Shown here: piece after piece, positions 10,065 to 18,160 of the stretch
Layout of the letters: every line of letters starts with the position of its first letter
Numbering within the stretch: the first letter of the stretch is position 1
Assembly (NCBI RefSeq): GCF_003143755.1
Contig: NZ_QFRI01000001.1
Location: forward strand, 1,820,051-1,884,050
Source of the DNA: Algibacter marinivivus
Lineage (GTDB): Bacteria; Bacteroidota; Bacteroidia; Flavobacteriales; Flavobacteriaceae
DNA length: 64,000 bases
Direction of reading: 5' to 3'
The notes under the pieces: generated by a model
What the model saw: only the letters and a program-made list of their open reading frames with translations
Told to the model about the DNA's origin: nothing
Databases searched by the model: none
Translations under genes and position numbers: made by a program

Positions 10065-11345
10065 ATGAAAGTACAAAAAGAGCAAATCTCAGATTATAAT
10101 AAAAAGGACTTAGAAAGTCATAATGAGAATTTTGATTTCTTAGCTAATAAATTAAGTAAACAAGGTCATAATGTTTCTGATATTGTTACAAAATTAGCCA
10201 AATTTCAGGTAGCTATACCAAGTTGGGCATTGGGAGCTGGAGGAACACGTTTTGGTCGTTTTTCTTTTTACGGAGAACCTTCAAATCTTGAACAAAAAAT
10301 AGAAGATGTAGGAATTCTTCATAGTTTAACTCAAACTGCTGGAGCTATTTCTTTGCACATTCCTTGGGATATTCCTTCTGATTATAACGCAATTAAAGAA
10401 AAAGCTAGTGCTTTAAATATTAAATTTGATTCTGTAAATTCAAATACTTTTCAAGATCAAAAAGATGCTCTAGAAACTTACAAATATGGTTCTTTAAGTA
10501 ATGTCAGTAAAGCTGTTAGAGAACAAGCAATACAACATAATCTAGATGTAATTAATATTGGAGACAAATTAGGTTCTAAAAGTTTAACGGTTTGGTTAGC
10601 AGATGGCTCTTGTTTCCCAGGTCAAAATAATTTTCAAACCGCTTTTCAAAATACGCAAAATAGCTTAATAGATATATACAAAGGTTTACCAAGTGATTGG
10701 TCTATGTTGATAGAATATAAACCTTATGAACCAAATTTTTACAGTACAGTAATTCAAGATTGGGGAGCTTCCTTAATGCTTGCTAATGGTTGTGGAGATA
10801 AAGCTTATACTTTAGTAGATTTAGGGCATCACTTACCAAATTCAAATATAGAACAAATAGTATCTATCCTTCAATTAAAAGGTAAATTAGGTGGATTTCA
10901 CTTTAATGATAGTAAATATGGAGATGACGATTTAACTGTAGGGAGCATAAAACCGTATGCCTTATTCTTGATTTTTAATGAACTGGTTTATGGAATGCAA
11001 AACAATCCACAAAACCCTGATTTAGCTTGGATGATAGATGCAAGTCATAATGTAAAAGATCCTTTAGAAGATTTAATACAATCCTTAGAGGCTATTCAAG
11101 AAGCTTATGCTAAAGCAATGCTTATAGACCAATCTGCATTAAAAGCAGCACAGTTAGATAATGATGTAGTTAAATGTCAAGAAATTTTGCAAGAAGCTTA
11201 CAGAACAGATGTGAGACCTTTATTAGAAAAAGCTCGATTAAATGGTGGAGGTGTATTAAGTCCAATTGATGCTTACAGAACTTTAAATATTAGAGAAGGT
11301 CTAATAAAAGAAAGAGGTAAAAACACTGTAGCTACAGGACTATAA
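10065..11345 (+). CDS. rhaI: L-rhamnose isomerase (RhaI type)
   Basis: A 426-residue TIM-barrel sugar isomerase related to xylose isomerase, of the RhaI group. Visible features are WALGAGGTRFGRF near the N-terminus, LVDLGHHLPNSN, and the metal-binding GGFHFNDSKYGDDDL. It interconverts L-rhamnose and L-rhamnulose. I chose the ATG at 10065; an in-frame TTG at 10047 would add only six residues (MKDIKI) and is less likely. The 118 bp gap after rhaEW is larger than the other gaps in this operon and contains AAAGAAAGCTTCC...TTTTCTTTTTT, an imperfect hairpin that could partly attenuate transcription. Confidence 0.9.
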   Translation: MKVQKEQISDYNKKDLESHNENFDFLANKLSKQGHNVSDIVTKLAKFQVAIPSWALGAGGTRFGRFSFYGEPSNLEQKIEDVGILHSLTQTAGAISLHIPWDIPSDYNAIKEKASALNIKFDSVNSNTFQDQKDALETYKYGSLSNVSKAVREQAIQHNLDVINIGDKLGSKSLTVWLADGSCFPGQNNFQTAFQNTQNSLIDIYKGLPSDWSMLIEYKPYEPNFYSTVIQDWGASLMLANGCGDKAYTLVDLGHHLPNSNIEQIVSILQLKGKLGGFHFNDSKYGDDDLTVGSIKPYALFLIFNELVYGMQNNPQNPDLAWMIDASHNVKDPLEDLIQSLEAIQEAYAKAMLIDQSALKAAQLDNDVVKCQEILQEAYRTDVRPLLEKARLNGGGVLSPIDAYRTLNIREGLIKERGKNTVATGL

Positions 11346-11356
11346 ATTTTTCAAGA

Positions 11357-12727
11357 ATGAAAAAAGTAACCGCAGTTTTTGATATTGGTAAAACCAATAA
11401 AAAGTTTTTTCTATTTGATAAGGATTTTAAAGAAGTCCATAAAGAATATGTTTCTTTTGATGAAATAGAAGACGAAGATGGACATCCAACCGAAAATCTT
11501 CCTGCACTCCAAAAATGGTTAAAAGACGTTTTTAATCGAATTTTAAAATCAAAAAAATTTGAAGTTAAAGCCATTAACTTTTCAACTTATGGAGCTAGTT
11601 TAGTTCATCTTGATGAAGATGGAAATCCATTAACCCCTCTTTATAATTATACTAAACCACTTCCAGAGAATATTATATCCTCTTTTTTTGAAGCTTATGG
11701 ACCAAAAGAAGAATTTCTTAAAACTACAGGTTGTGCAGATTTAAGTATGTTAAATTCTGGACTCCAGTTATATTGGTTAAAAAATACAAAACCAGAAGTT
11801 TTTAAAAGGATAAAATTCTCATTACACTTACCTCAGTATCTAAGCTATATATTTACTGGTATTGCTTTAAGTGAATATACTAGTATTGGCTGTCACACTG
11901 CATTATGGGATTATAGTAAAAAAGATTATCATAATTGGGTTTATAAAGAAGAGTTTGATAAAATTCTACCACCAATAGTATCTACTGAAACAAGTATAAA
12001 TATGAACTACAATGGCAATCGAATTAAGATAGGTGTTGGCATTCATGATAGTTCAGCTGCTTTACTTCCATATGTTAGAAGTATCAAGAAAAAATTTGTT
12101 CTAGTATCTACAGGTACTTGGAGCATTGTTTTTAACCCATTTACTGAGAATCCAATTTCTGAGGATATTTATAAAAAAGATGTACTTAATTACATGCGGA
12201 TTAATGGAAAACCTGTTAAAGCAACACGTATATTTTTAGGAAATGAGTACAAAGTGCAAGTTGATAAACTTGATAAGCATTTTGGTGTTAGTGATGATTA
12301 TCATCGTACAGTTAAGTTTGATTATGATACCTATTTTGAAATAATTCAAGATTTTAAGCATTGTTTCAGATGGGAGAGTATTACAGATGAAAGTATGCCT
12401 GAAAAAACTCATATTTCTTATCATAAATATGAACATGCATACCACCAGTTAATTACAGAACTTGTACTCTTGCAGATTAAATGTATTAAAGAGGCTCTTG
12501 GTGGTGATAATATTGCTAGAATATATGTAGATGGTGGATTTAGTAATAATGATATTTATATAAAGTTGTTATCCCATCATTTTAGAGAGAAAAAATTAAG
12601 TACAACAGATGCTTCTTTGGGTTCTGCACTAGGTGCTGCTATTTCAATTTCAGATAATAAATTGAATTCTAAGTTTTTGAAAAAGAATTATGCCTTGAAA
12701 AAGCACGTTCCATTTATAGTAAGTTAG
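11357..12727 (+). CDS. rhaB: FGGY-family carbohydrate kinase, probable L-rhamnulokinase
   Basis: The 456-residue protein shows the N-terminal phosphate-binding motif FDIGKTNKKFFLFD and the second ATP-binding part VSTGTWSIVFNPF and YVDGGFSNNDIY, as in FGGY kinases of the ASKHA fold. It would phosphorylate L-rhamnulose to the 1-phosphate, the substrate of RhaEW. It starts 11 bp after rhaI and ends 29 bp before the lactate dehydrogenase gene. By sequence alone FGGY kinases for other deoxysugars (L-fuculose) look similar, so the specificity comes from the isomerase and aldolase next to it. Confidence 0.86.
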   Translation: MKKVTAVFDIGKTNKKFFLFDKDFKEVHKEYVSFDEIEDEDGHPTENLPALQKWLKDVFNRILKSKKFEVKAINFSTYGASLVHLDEDGNPLTPLYNYTKPLPENIISSFFEAYGPKEEFLKTTGCADLSMLNSGLQLYWLKNTKPEVFKRIKFSLHLPQYLSYIFTGIALSEYTSIGCHTALWDYSKKDYHNWVYKEEFDKILPPIVSTETSINMNYNGNRIKIGVGIHDSSAALLPYVRSIKKKFVLVSTGTWSIVFNPFTENPISEDIYKKDVLNYMRINGKPVKATRIFLGNEYKVQVDKLDKHFGVSDDYHRTVKFDYDTYFEIIQDFKHCFRWESITDESMPEKTHISYHKYEHAYHQLITELVLLQIKCIKEALGGDNIARIYVDGGFSNNDIYIKLLSHHFREKKLSTTDASLGSALGAAISISDNKLNSKFLKKNYALKKHVPFIVS

Positions 12728-12756
12728 AAGTTAAAGAAATTAAAATTACAAGTATT

Positions 12757-13905
12757 ATGGCCTTAAAGTTTGATACAAGGTATCCTTCGATAGATGATTT
12801 ACGAACTAGAGCTCAAAAAAAAATTCCAAAATTTGCTTTTGAATATTTAGATGGTGGATGCAATGAAGATGTTAACTTAATTAGGAATACTTCTGAACTT
12901 AGAGAGGTGCAGCTTAAACCAAATTATTTGCGCCAACATCACGGTTCGTCTTTAAAAACTAAGTTATTTGGTATAGACTATGATGCTCCTTTTGGAATAG
13001 CGCCAGTAGGATTACAAGGATTAATGTGGCCAAATTCTCCTGAAATTTTAGCTAAAGCAGCTTTTGAGCATAACATTCCATTTATATTAAGTACAGTTAC
13101 AACAACAAGTATTGAACGAGCAAGTGAGTTAACAGAGGGTAAAGCTTGGTTTCAACTATATCATCCAGCAGAAGATAGGTTAAGAGATGATATTATTAAA
13201 CGAGCTGAAGCTGCTGAATGTCCAGTTTTAGTTATTCTTTGCGATGTACCAACATTTGGATTCAGGCCAAGAGATATCAGAAATGGTTTGGCTATGCCGC
13301 CAAAAATGACGTTAAATAATATTTTGCAAGTTTTAGGTAAACCACATTGGGCTATGCAGACCCTAAAATATGGACAACCAAACTTTGAAACCTTAAAGCC
13401 ATACATGCCAAAAGGGTTAGATTTAAAACAATTGGGAAAGTTTATGGATCAAACTTTTAGTGGACGATTAAATGAAGAAAAAATAAAACCTATCCGTGAT
13501 ATGTGGAAAGGAAAACTAGTGCTAAAAGGTGTGGCTTCAGAATATGATACTGAGGAAGCAATTAGATTAGGATTGGATGGTATCATAGTTTCTAATCATG
13601 GAGGTCGCCAATTAGATGCTGGACAATCTACAATTAAACCATTGTCTACCATTGCCGAAAAATATGGAGATCAAATAGAAGTTATGATGGATAGTGGTGT
13701 GCGTTCTGGTCCAGATGTAGCAAGAGCTATGGCGTCTGGAGCAAAGTTTACTTTTATGGGGCGCTCATTTATGTATGGAGTTTCTGCATTGGGTAAAAAA
13801 GGAGGGAACCATACTATATCATTGTTAAAAACAGAATTACAGCAAGTTATGGAACAATTATGTTGTGAGAAAACATCTGATTTTCCTAATCATTTAATTA
13901 AATAA
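12757..13905 (+). CDS. lldD: FMN-dependent L-lactate dehydrogenase / alpha-hydroxy acid oxidase
   Basis: The 382-residue TIM-barrel flavoprotein belongs to the LldD / glycolate oxidase family. It has PKFAFEYLDGGCNED near the start, the phosphate-site segment APVGLQGLMWP, and the catalytic signature SNHGGRQLD followed by MDSGVRSGPDVARA. It oxidises L-lactate to pyruvate. Being in the rhamnose operon, it most likely consumes the L-lactate made by the dehydrogenase half of RhaEW. A membrane-associated, quinone-linked dehydrogenase is more likely than an oxygen-using oxidase, but the sequence does not settle this. Confidence 0.9.
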   Translation: MALKFDTRYPSIDDLRTRAQKKIPKFAFEYLDGGCNEDVNLIRNTSELREVQLKPNYLRQHHGSSLKTKLFGIDYDAPFGIAPVGLQGLMWPNSPEILAKAAFEHNIPFILSTVTTTSIERASELTEGKAWFQLYHPAEDRLRDDIIKRAEAAECPVLVILCDVPTFGFRPRDIRNGLAMPPKMTLNNILQVLGKPHWAMQTLKYGQPNFETLKPYMPKGLDLKQLGKFMDQTFSGRLNEEKIKPIRDMWKGKLVLKGVASEYDTEEAIRLGLDGIIVSNHGGRQLDAGQSTIKPLSTIAEKYGDQIEVMMDSGVRSGPDVARAMASGAKFTFMGRSFMYGVSALGKKGGNHTISLLKTELQQVMEQLCCEKTSDFPNHLIK

Positions 13906-13927
13906 TTATTAACTAAACTAACTAATT

Positions 13928-15328
13928 ATGAGTGATACATCGGTAGAAATAGAAGAAGTAGGCGGTGGCGAATTCGAAAGAACGCCAGTTCCTGGATCAA
14001 AATTAAAAGGATGGAAAAGTTTTATAGGTATGTATGCAGGAGAGCATGCAGCTGGAACTGAATTTATGATTGGTCCATTATTTCTCACAGCTGGTGTAAG
14101 TGCATTTGATTTGATTATTGGGTTATTAATTGGAAACTTATTAGCGGTATTAAGTTGGAGATTTTTAACTGCTGAAATTGCAGTAAAAAACAGGTTGACT
14201 TTATATTATCAACTTGAAAAAATATGTGGTAAAAAACTAGTTACTGGTTATAACTTAGCTAATGGAATTTTATTTTGTTTCCTTGCAGGTTCTATGATTA
14301 CAGTCTCAGCAACAGCTGTTGGTATTCCTTTTAATATGCCAATGCCAAAGCTTACTGATACTATGCCAAATGGAGTAACATGGGTTATTATTGTTATTCT
14401 TATTGGGGCAGTAATATCAATAATAGCAGCTAGGGGATATGATACAGTAACTAAAGCAGCAAACTGGATGTCGCCTATAATAGTTATAGCATTTGTGGCT
14501 TGCGGTATTGTGGCTTTAAATCAATTAGGAGTAAGTAGTTTTTCGGATTTTTGGAATATTTGGGGAGAAGGCTCAGAGCCTTTTCCTGGGCAGATAAAAT
14601 TCACGTTTTGGCACGTTGTTATATGGTCATGGTTTGCTAATGGTGCAATGCATATTGGAATGTCTGATTTATCGGTATTTAGATTTGCAAAAGAAGCAAA
14701 AGCAGGATGGGCAACTGCAGCAGGGATGTATGTAGGCCACTATATGGCTTGGATAGCTGCTGCATTATTATATGCTGTTTATTTAAAATCTCCAGAAGCT
14801 CAAGCTTTTTTAAGTGTTGGAGATGCTCCTCCAGTGGCTCCAGGTCCATTAGCTAATAATGCTATTGGTGTTTTTGGAATTATTGCAGTTGTATTAGCAG
14901 GTTGGACTACAGCAAATCCAACTATATACAGAGCAGGATTAGCATTTCAAGCTATTTTACCGAAACTTTCAACAGCAAAGGTTACCATATTAGCTGGTAC
15001 AGTGGCTACAATTGCTGGCTTGTTTCCTGCGTTTGCTATGAAATTATTAGGTTTTGTTGCTCTTTACGGTTTCATTTTAGCACCATTTGGCGCAATTATA
15101 GTTTTTGAACACTTTTTCCATAAACAAACAGGTATAGTTAAGAATTATGCAGAAGCAGCTAATTTATCATTCAATAAATCTGTGTTTTGGGCTTGGGCTA
15201 TTAGTTTTGGTATATTCTATTTTATATCTGTGCAATTTGATGTGTTTTTATCTTTTGTAACGTTACCTGCATGGTTATTATGTGGCGTTTTATTTTTAGT
15301 ATTAAGTAAGTATTTTCAAAAGAAATAA
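13928..15328 (+). CDS. NCS1/purine-cytosine-permease-like transporter, probable L-rhamnose importer
   Basis: The 466-residue protein has about 12 hydrophobic segments and the layout of the NCS1 (nucleobase:cation symporter) family, including MYAGEHAAGTEFMIGPLFLTAG near the N-terminus, NLLAVLSWRFLTAE and WTTANPTIYRAGLA. The N-terminal tail (about 30 residues) is acidic and cytosolic. It follows the lactate dehydrogenase gene by 22 bp and ends the operon. No RhaT, MFS or ABC sugar importer is present here, so this protein probably carries L-rhamnose (or possibly lactate) across the inner membrane. A nucleobase substrate would make no sense of the context. Family assignment is firm; substrate is inferred. 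Confidence 0.82.
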   Translation: MSDTSVEIEEVGGGEFERTPVPGSKLKGWKSFIGMYAGEHAAGTEFMIGPLFLTAGVSAFDLIIGLLIGNLLAVLSWRFLTAEIAVKNRLTLYYQLEKICGKKLVTGYNLANGILFCFLAGSMITVSATAVGIPFNMPMPKLTDTMPNGVTWVIIVILIGAVISIIAARGYDTVTKAANWMSPIIVIAFVACGIVALNQLGVSSFSDFWNIWGEGSEPFPGQIKFTFWHVVIWSWFANGAMHIGMSDLSVFRFAKEAKAGWATAAGMYVGHYMAWIAAALLYAVYLKSPEAQAFLSVGDAPPVAPGPLANNAIGVFGIIAVVLAGWTTANPTIYRAGLAFQAILPKLSTAKVTILAGTVATIAGLFPAFAMKLLGFVALYGFILAPFGAIIVFEHFFHKQTGIVKNYAEAANLSFNKSVFWAWAISFGIFYFISVQFDVFLSFVTLPAWLLCGVLFLVLSKYFQKK

Positions 15329-15838
15329 CACTTACTAAAAATCATTTAAGTTGTCTTTTAAAGATGAATTTGTTAAGTAACTATATATTGTAAAATGAAA
15401 ATTCTAATAATTTTAATTTCAATATTACTGTTTGTGAATTTTCTTCTTGTAATTTTTAGTAGTAACTCAGATTCAAAACCAGAAGATAAAAGGTAGTTCA
15501 TGTTGTTGATGGATGCAATGCTTTAGAATTCATGGTTACCTTTATTGGTTTCATATTTTTTTACTATCTAGGGTTTGTAGAAAAACTGTTAGCTAATCTT
15601 TAGATTTTAGTTGTTCATATATTAATATTATTAGATATTCTGGATTAACATATGTGCATTTTTATCATTAAAAATTAGCTCATCACTATTTGTTTAAAAA
15701 TGTTATTTGTAGTGTTGTGTTTAATATTGATGGCGTATTTATGCAAAGTAGAATTTAATCAAAATTTTTTATTGAATAGTGAGAAGTTAACCTAATATTG
15801 TCTTTTATCTTTTTATCTAAAGGGCCTCATATTTGTTA
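15329..15838. other. AT-rich intergenic region after the rhamnose operon
   Basis: About 510 bp between the permease gene and the convergent LacI-type gene. It contains one plausible 33-codon membrane-peptide frame (15395-15496). The rest shows stops in all frames and no strong hairpin terminator. Confidence 0.4.
15395..15496 (+). CDS. Possible 33-residue single-pass membrane peptide
   Basis: An ATG after the A-rich stretch TTGTAAA opens a frame encoding MKILIILISI followed by a strongly hydrophobic helix (LLFVNFLLVIF) and a short polar tail SSNSDSKPEDKR. That is the pattern of a real small membrane peptide: positive N-terminus, one helix of about 20 residues, charged tail. It lies 66 bp after the permease stop and could be co-transcribed with it. 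No family is recognised, and chance frames of this size occur in AT-rich DNA. Confidence 0.35.
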   Translation: MKILIILISILLFVNFLLVIFSSNSDSKPEDKR

Positions 15839-16888
15839 TTAATTTATAATATTTGATGACTCTCTTACAATCAATTCTGCATCTAAAATAATTTTATTTA
15901 AAGTTTGTTCAATCGTTTTTTTCTTAGTGTATGAGAGAAATGTAAGTGCTGCTTGCTTACCAATTTCAGCGCTGTGTTGGTTTATACTTGAAATTGTAGG
16001 TGTTACCATAGCTGTAAAAGGCTCATCTCCAAATCCAACTAAAGCGATATCTTCAGGGATCTTAATTTGATGCTCATTCAGAACTTGCAAAGCTCCTAGT
16101 GCAGCGTAATCACTTGCCACATAAACGGCATCAGGTCTGTTTTTGAGTTTTAATAATTGAGCCATTTTTTCTTTACCATCCTCAGTTGTCAGACTACTTT
16201 CTATAAGGAGCTCATTATCTAAAGGCAAGTTATGTTTTTTTAAAGCATCAATATAACCTCTAATTCTATTATTAAAAATTCGAGTACGTTTATAACCTCC
16301 AATATGCGCAATTCGTTTGCGGCCTTGATTTACAAGATGTTCTACAATTACATGGCTACTATCATAATCATTAATGCCAATATAATCTACGTTTAAATCA
16401 TTTTCACCACGATCAAATAATATTAATGGAATACCTTTGGCTTTTACTTTTTCATAATATTCTAAATTAGTAGTTTCATTTGCCATAGAAGCAATAATAC
16501 CATCAACTTGAGTAAATAATAATGTGTCAATATTATCACACTCTTTTTTATAAGATTCGTTAGATTGAGTAATGATAATGTTGTAACCTTCTTTATTTAG
16601 AACTTGTTCTATATTTTGAATAACAGAAGAAAAAAAGTTACTGTTGGTTCTGGGTACAATAACACCAACTAAATTACTTTTTCCTTTCCTTAAAGCACTA
16701 GCAAGATGATTGGGCTGATAATTTAAATTCTTAGCAACTTGTTTTACTGCCTTTTTCGTTTTTTTACTGATTCTAGAATCATCGTTTAAAGCTTTTGAAA
16801 CAGCAGCTGCAGAGATATTTAACACATTGGCAATATCTTTTATTGTAGTTTTCTTTTTGATATTTATTTTTTTTATATATTTGCTCAA
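15839..16888 (-). CDS. LacI-family regulator, probable repressor of kdgK-kdgA
   Basis: The protein has a LacI helix-turn-helix (TTIKDIANVLNISAAAVSKALND, split as TTIKDIANVL and NISAAAVSKALND), a hinge NYQPNHLASALRKGKSN, and a periplasmic-binding-like sensor (VGVIVPRTNSNFFSSVIQ to the C-terminus). No ATG is available. The longest frame starts at a TTG at 16927, but that TTG lies in a -33-like element (TTTTG), followed 19 bp later by a -7 box TATATTTG at 16905-16898. I therefore prefer the TTG at 16888, giving 349 residues that begin MSKYIKKINIKKKTT. Two CpG-centred palindromes nearby look like its operators. It is divergent from kdgK and probably senses a KDG-pathway metabolite. Confidence 0.82.
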   Translation of the reverse strand: MSKYIKKINIKKKTTIKDIANVLNISAAAVSKALNDDSRISKKTKKAVKQVAKNLNYQPNHLASALRKGKSNLVGVIVPRTNSNFFSSVIQNIEQVLNKEGYNIIITQSNESYKKECDNIDTLLFTQVDGIIASMANETTNLEYYEKVKAKGIPLILFDRGENDLNVDYIGINDYDSSHVIVEHLVNQGRKRIAHIGGYKRTRIFNNRIRGYIDALKKHNLPLDNELLIESSLTTEDGKEKMAQLLKLKNRPDAVYVASDYAALGALQVLNEHQIKIPEDIALVGFGDEPFTAMVTPTISSINQHSAEIGKQAALTFLSYTKKKTIEQTLNKIILDAELIVRESSNIIN

Positions 16889-16901
16889 TCGTTTAAGCAA
16901 A
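16880..16901. promoter_or_regulatory. LacI-type operator overlapping the regulator's own promoter
   Basis: A 22 bp inverted repeat centred on CpG: the halves are TTTGCTCAATC and GTTTAAGCAAA, matching at 9 of 11 positions. CpG-centred palindromes are the hallmark of LacI-family sites. It overlaps the -7 box and start region of the LacI-type gene, so autorepression is expected. Confidence 0.6.
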
Positions 16902-16929
16902 TATACCGTATTAAATAATTGAATCAAAA
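16898..16929 (-). promoter_or_regulatory. Promoter of the LacI-type gene
   Basis: On the minus strand, TTTTG (16929-16925) is followed by 19 bp and then TATATTTG (16905-16898), matching the Bacteroidota -33/-7 arrangement. The predicted transcript would start around 16891, almost at the proposed TTG start (16888), so it may be leaderless. Confidence 0.5.
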
Positions 16930-16967
16930 TCTTAATAGAAATATAGGTTTTGATTTATTTTTAAACT

Positions 16968-16989
16968 TTTGGTTAAACGTTTAACTAAA
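16968..16989. promoter_or_regulatory. LacI-type operator upstream of kdgK
   Basis: A 22 bp inverted repeat centred on CpG with halves TTTGGTTAAAC and GTTTAACTAAA (10 of 11 positions symmetric, core TTAAACGTTTAA). It lies 31 bp before the kdgK ATG. Its centre is 88 bp from the other operator, so one regulator tetramer or two dimers could control both directions. Confidence 0.65.
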
Positions 16990-17020
16990 ACTAAAAATTT
17001 ATTAAATAAGATCAATTAAA

Positions 17021-18067
17021 ATGGGTAAAGTAGTAACATTCGGAGAAATCATGTTAAGATTAGCTCCACAAGGATTTTTAAGATTTTCACAAGCAAATAA
17101 TTTTGATGCAATCTACGGTGGTGGAGAATCAAATGTAGCAGTTTCATTAGCTAATTATGGAGTTGATGTTGATTTTGTGACACGTTTACCAAAAAATGAT
17201 ATCGGTGAATGTGCTATGATGGAAATGCGTAAAAGAGGTGTTGGTGTTGATAAAATCGTTTACGGTGGAGATCGTTTAGGTATTTATTTCTTAGAAACAG
17301 GAGCTGTGTCTAGAGGTTCAAAAGTAGTTTACGATAGAGCACATTCTGCAATTGCTGAAATTGAATCAGGAATGATTGACTGGGATGCTGTTTTTGATGG
17401 AGTTGAATGGTTTCACTGGACAGGTATTACACCAGCAATTTCTCAAGGTGCTGCTGACGTTTGTTTAGAAGCAGTTAAAGCTGCAAGTGCAAAAGGTATT
17501 ACTATTTCAACAGATTTAAATTACCGTGCTAAGCTTTGGAAATATTGCAGTGATTCGCATAGAGAGTCTGTAATGACTGAATTAACATCTTACTGTGATA
17601 TCGTTCTTGGAAACGAAGAAGATGCTGAAATGCATTTTGGTATCAAACCAGAAGGTATCACAGTACAAACTCAAGGGCATGATGTTAAGGCTGAAGCTTT
17701 TTTGTCTGTTTGTCAACAAATGATGGAAAAATTCCCAAGAGCTAAAAAAGTAATTACAACTTTAAGAGGTTCTATTTCTGCTTCTCATAACACATGGGCA
17801 GGGGTTTTATACGATGGAAAGAAAATGTACGAAACACGTCAGTATCAAATTACAGATATCGTTGATAGAGTAGGTGGTGGAGATTCATTTATGGGAGGTT
17901 TAATCTACGGATTATTAAAGTACCCAGAAGATGATCAAAACGCTTTAGATTTTGCTGTTGCTGCATCTTGTTTAAAACACACTATTAAAGGTGATGCTAA
18001 CTTAGTAACAGTTTCTGAAGTTGAAAAACTAATGGGAGGCGACGCATCTGGTCGTGTAGCTAGATAA
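17021..18067 (+). CDS. kdgK: 2-keto-3-deoxygluconate kinase
   Basis: A 348-residue PfkB/ribokinase-family sugar kinase. It starts GKVVTFGEIMLRLAP, has the glycine-rich substrate motif YGGGESNVAVSLANYG, and the catalytic anion-hole motif DRVGGGDSFMGG in which GGGD carries the catalytic Asp. It phosphorylates 2-keto-3-deoxy-D-gluconate to KDPG in uronate breakdown. The following aldolase completes the route. The codon use (TTA-rich but with many strong codons) suggests a highly expressed gene. It is controlled by a LacI-type operator just upstream. The 93 bp gap to kdgA contains an inverted-repeat structure. Confidence 0.93.
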   Translation: MGKVVTFGEIMLRLAPQGFLRFSQANNFDAIYGGGESNVAVSLANYGVDVDFVTRLPKNDIGECAMMEMRKRGVGVDKIVYGGDRLGIYFLETGAVSRGSKVVYDRAHSAIAEIESGMIDWDAVFDGVEWFHWTGITPAISQGAADVCLEAVKAASAKGITISTDLNYRAKLWKYCSDSHRESVMTELTSYCDIVLGNEEDAEMHFGIKPEGITVQTQGHDVKAEAFLSVCQQMMEKFPRAKKVITTLRGSISASHNTWAGVLYDGKKMYETRQYQITDIVDRVGGGDSFMGGLIYGLLKYPEDDQNALDFAVAASCLKHTIKGDANLVTVSEVEKLMGGDASGRVAR

Positions 18068-18076
18068 TAAAATAAG

Positions 18077-18145
18077 TTTATTTGTTGAGCTGTTTAGTCG
18101 TTTATGCGGTTAATACAGCTTAACAACTTTACGACTTAACAAATA
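18077..18145. repeat. Nested inverted repeat between kdgK and kdgA
   Basis: An outer pair TTATTTGTT (18077-18085) and AACAAATAA (18137-18145) encloses a second pair, TGAGCTGT and ACAGCTTA, with a loop of about 21 nt. The two stems partly compete for the same bases. The TTGTTGAGnTGTTTAGTCG / CGACTTAACAA wording resembles low-complexity dispersed intergenic sequence of flavobacteria. It could be an mRNA processing or stability element between the two genes, or a decayed repeat. Confidence 0.45.
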
Positions 18146-18160
18146 ACATTTATAAAAAAG

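Noticed and set aside
14902-15108. 68-codon plus-strand frame inside the permease gene
   Set aside because: It is a shadow of the permease in another frame.
16889-16927. N-terminal extension of the LacI-type protein from TTG at 16927
   Set aside because: This stretch carries a promoter and an operator palindrome and encodes no LacI-like sequence; the helix-turn-helix starts well downstream.
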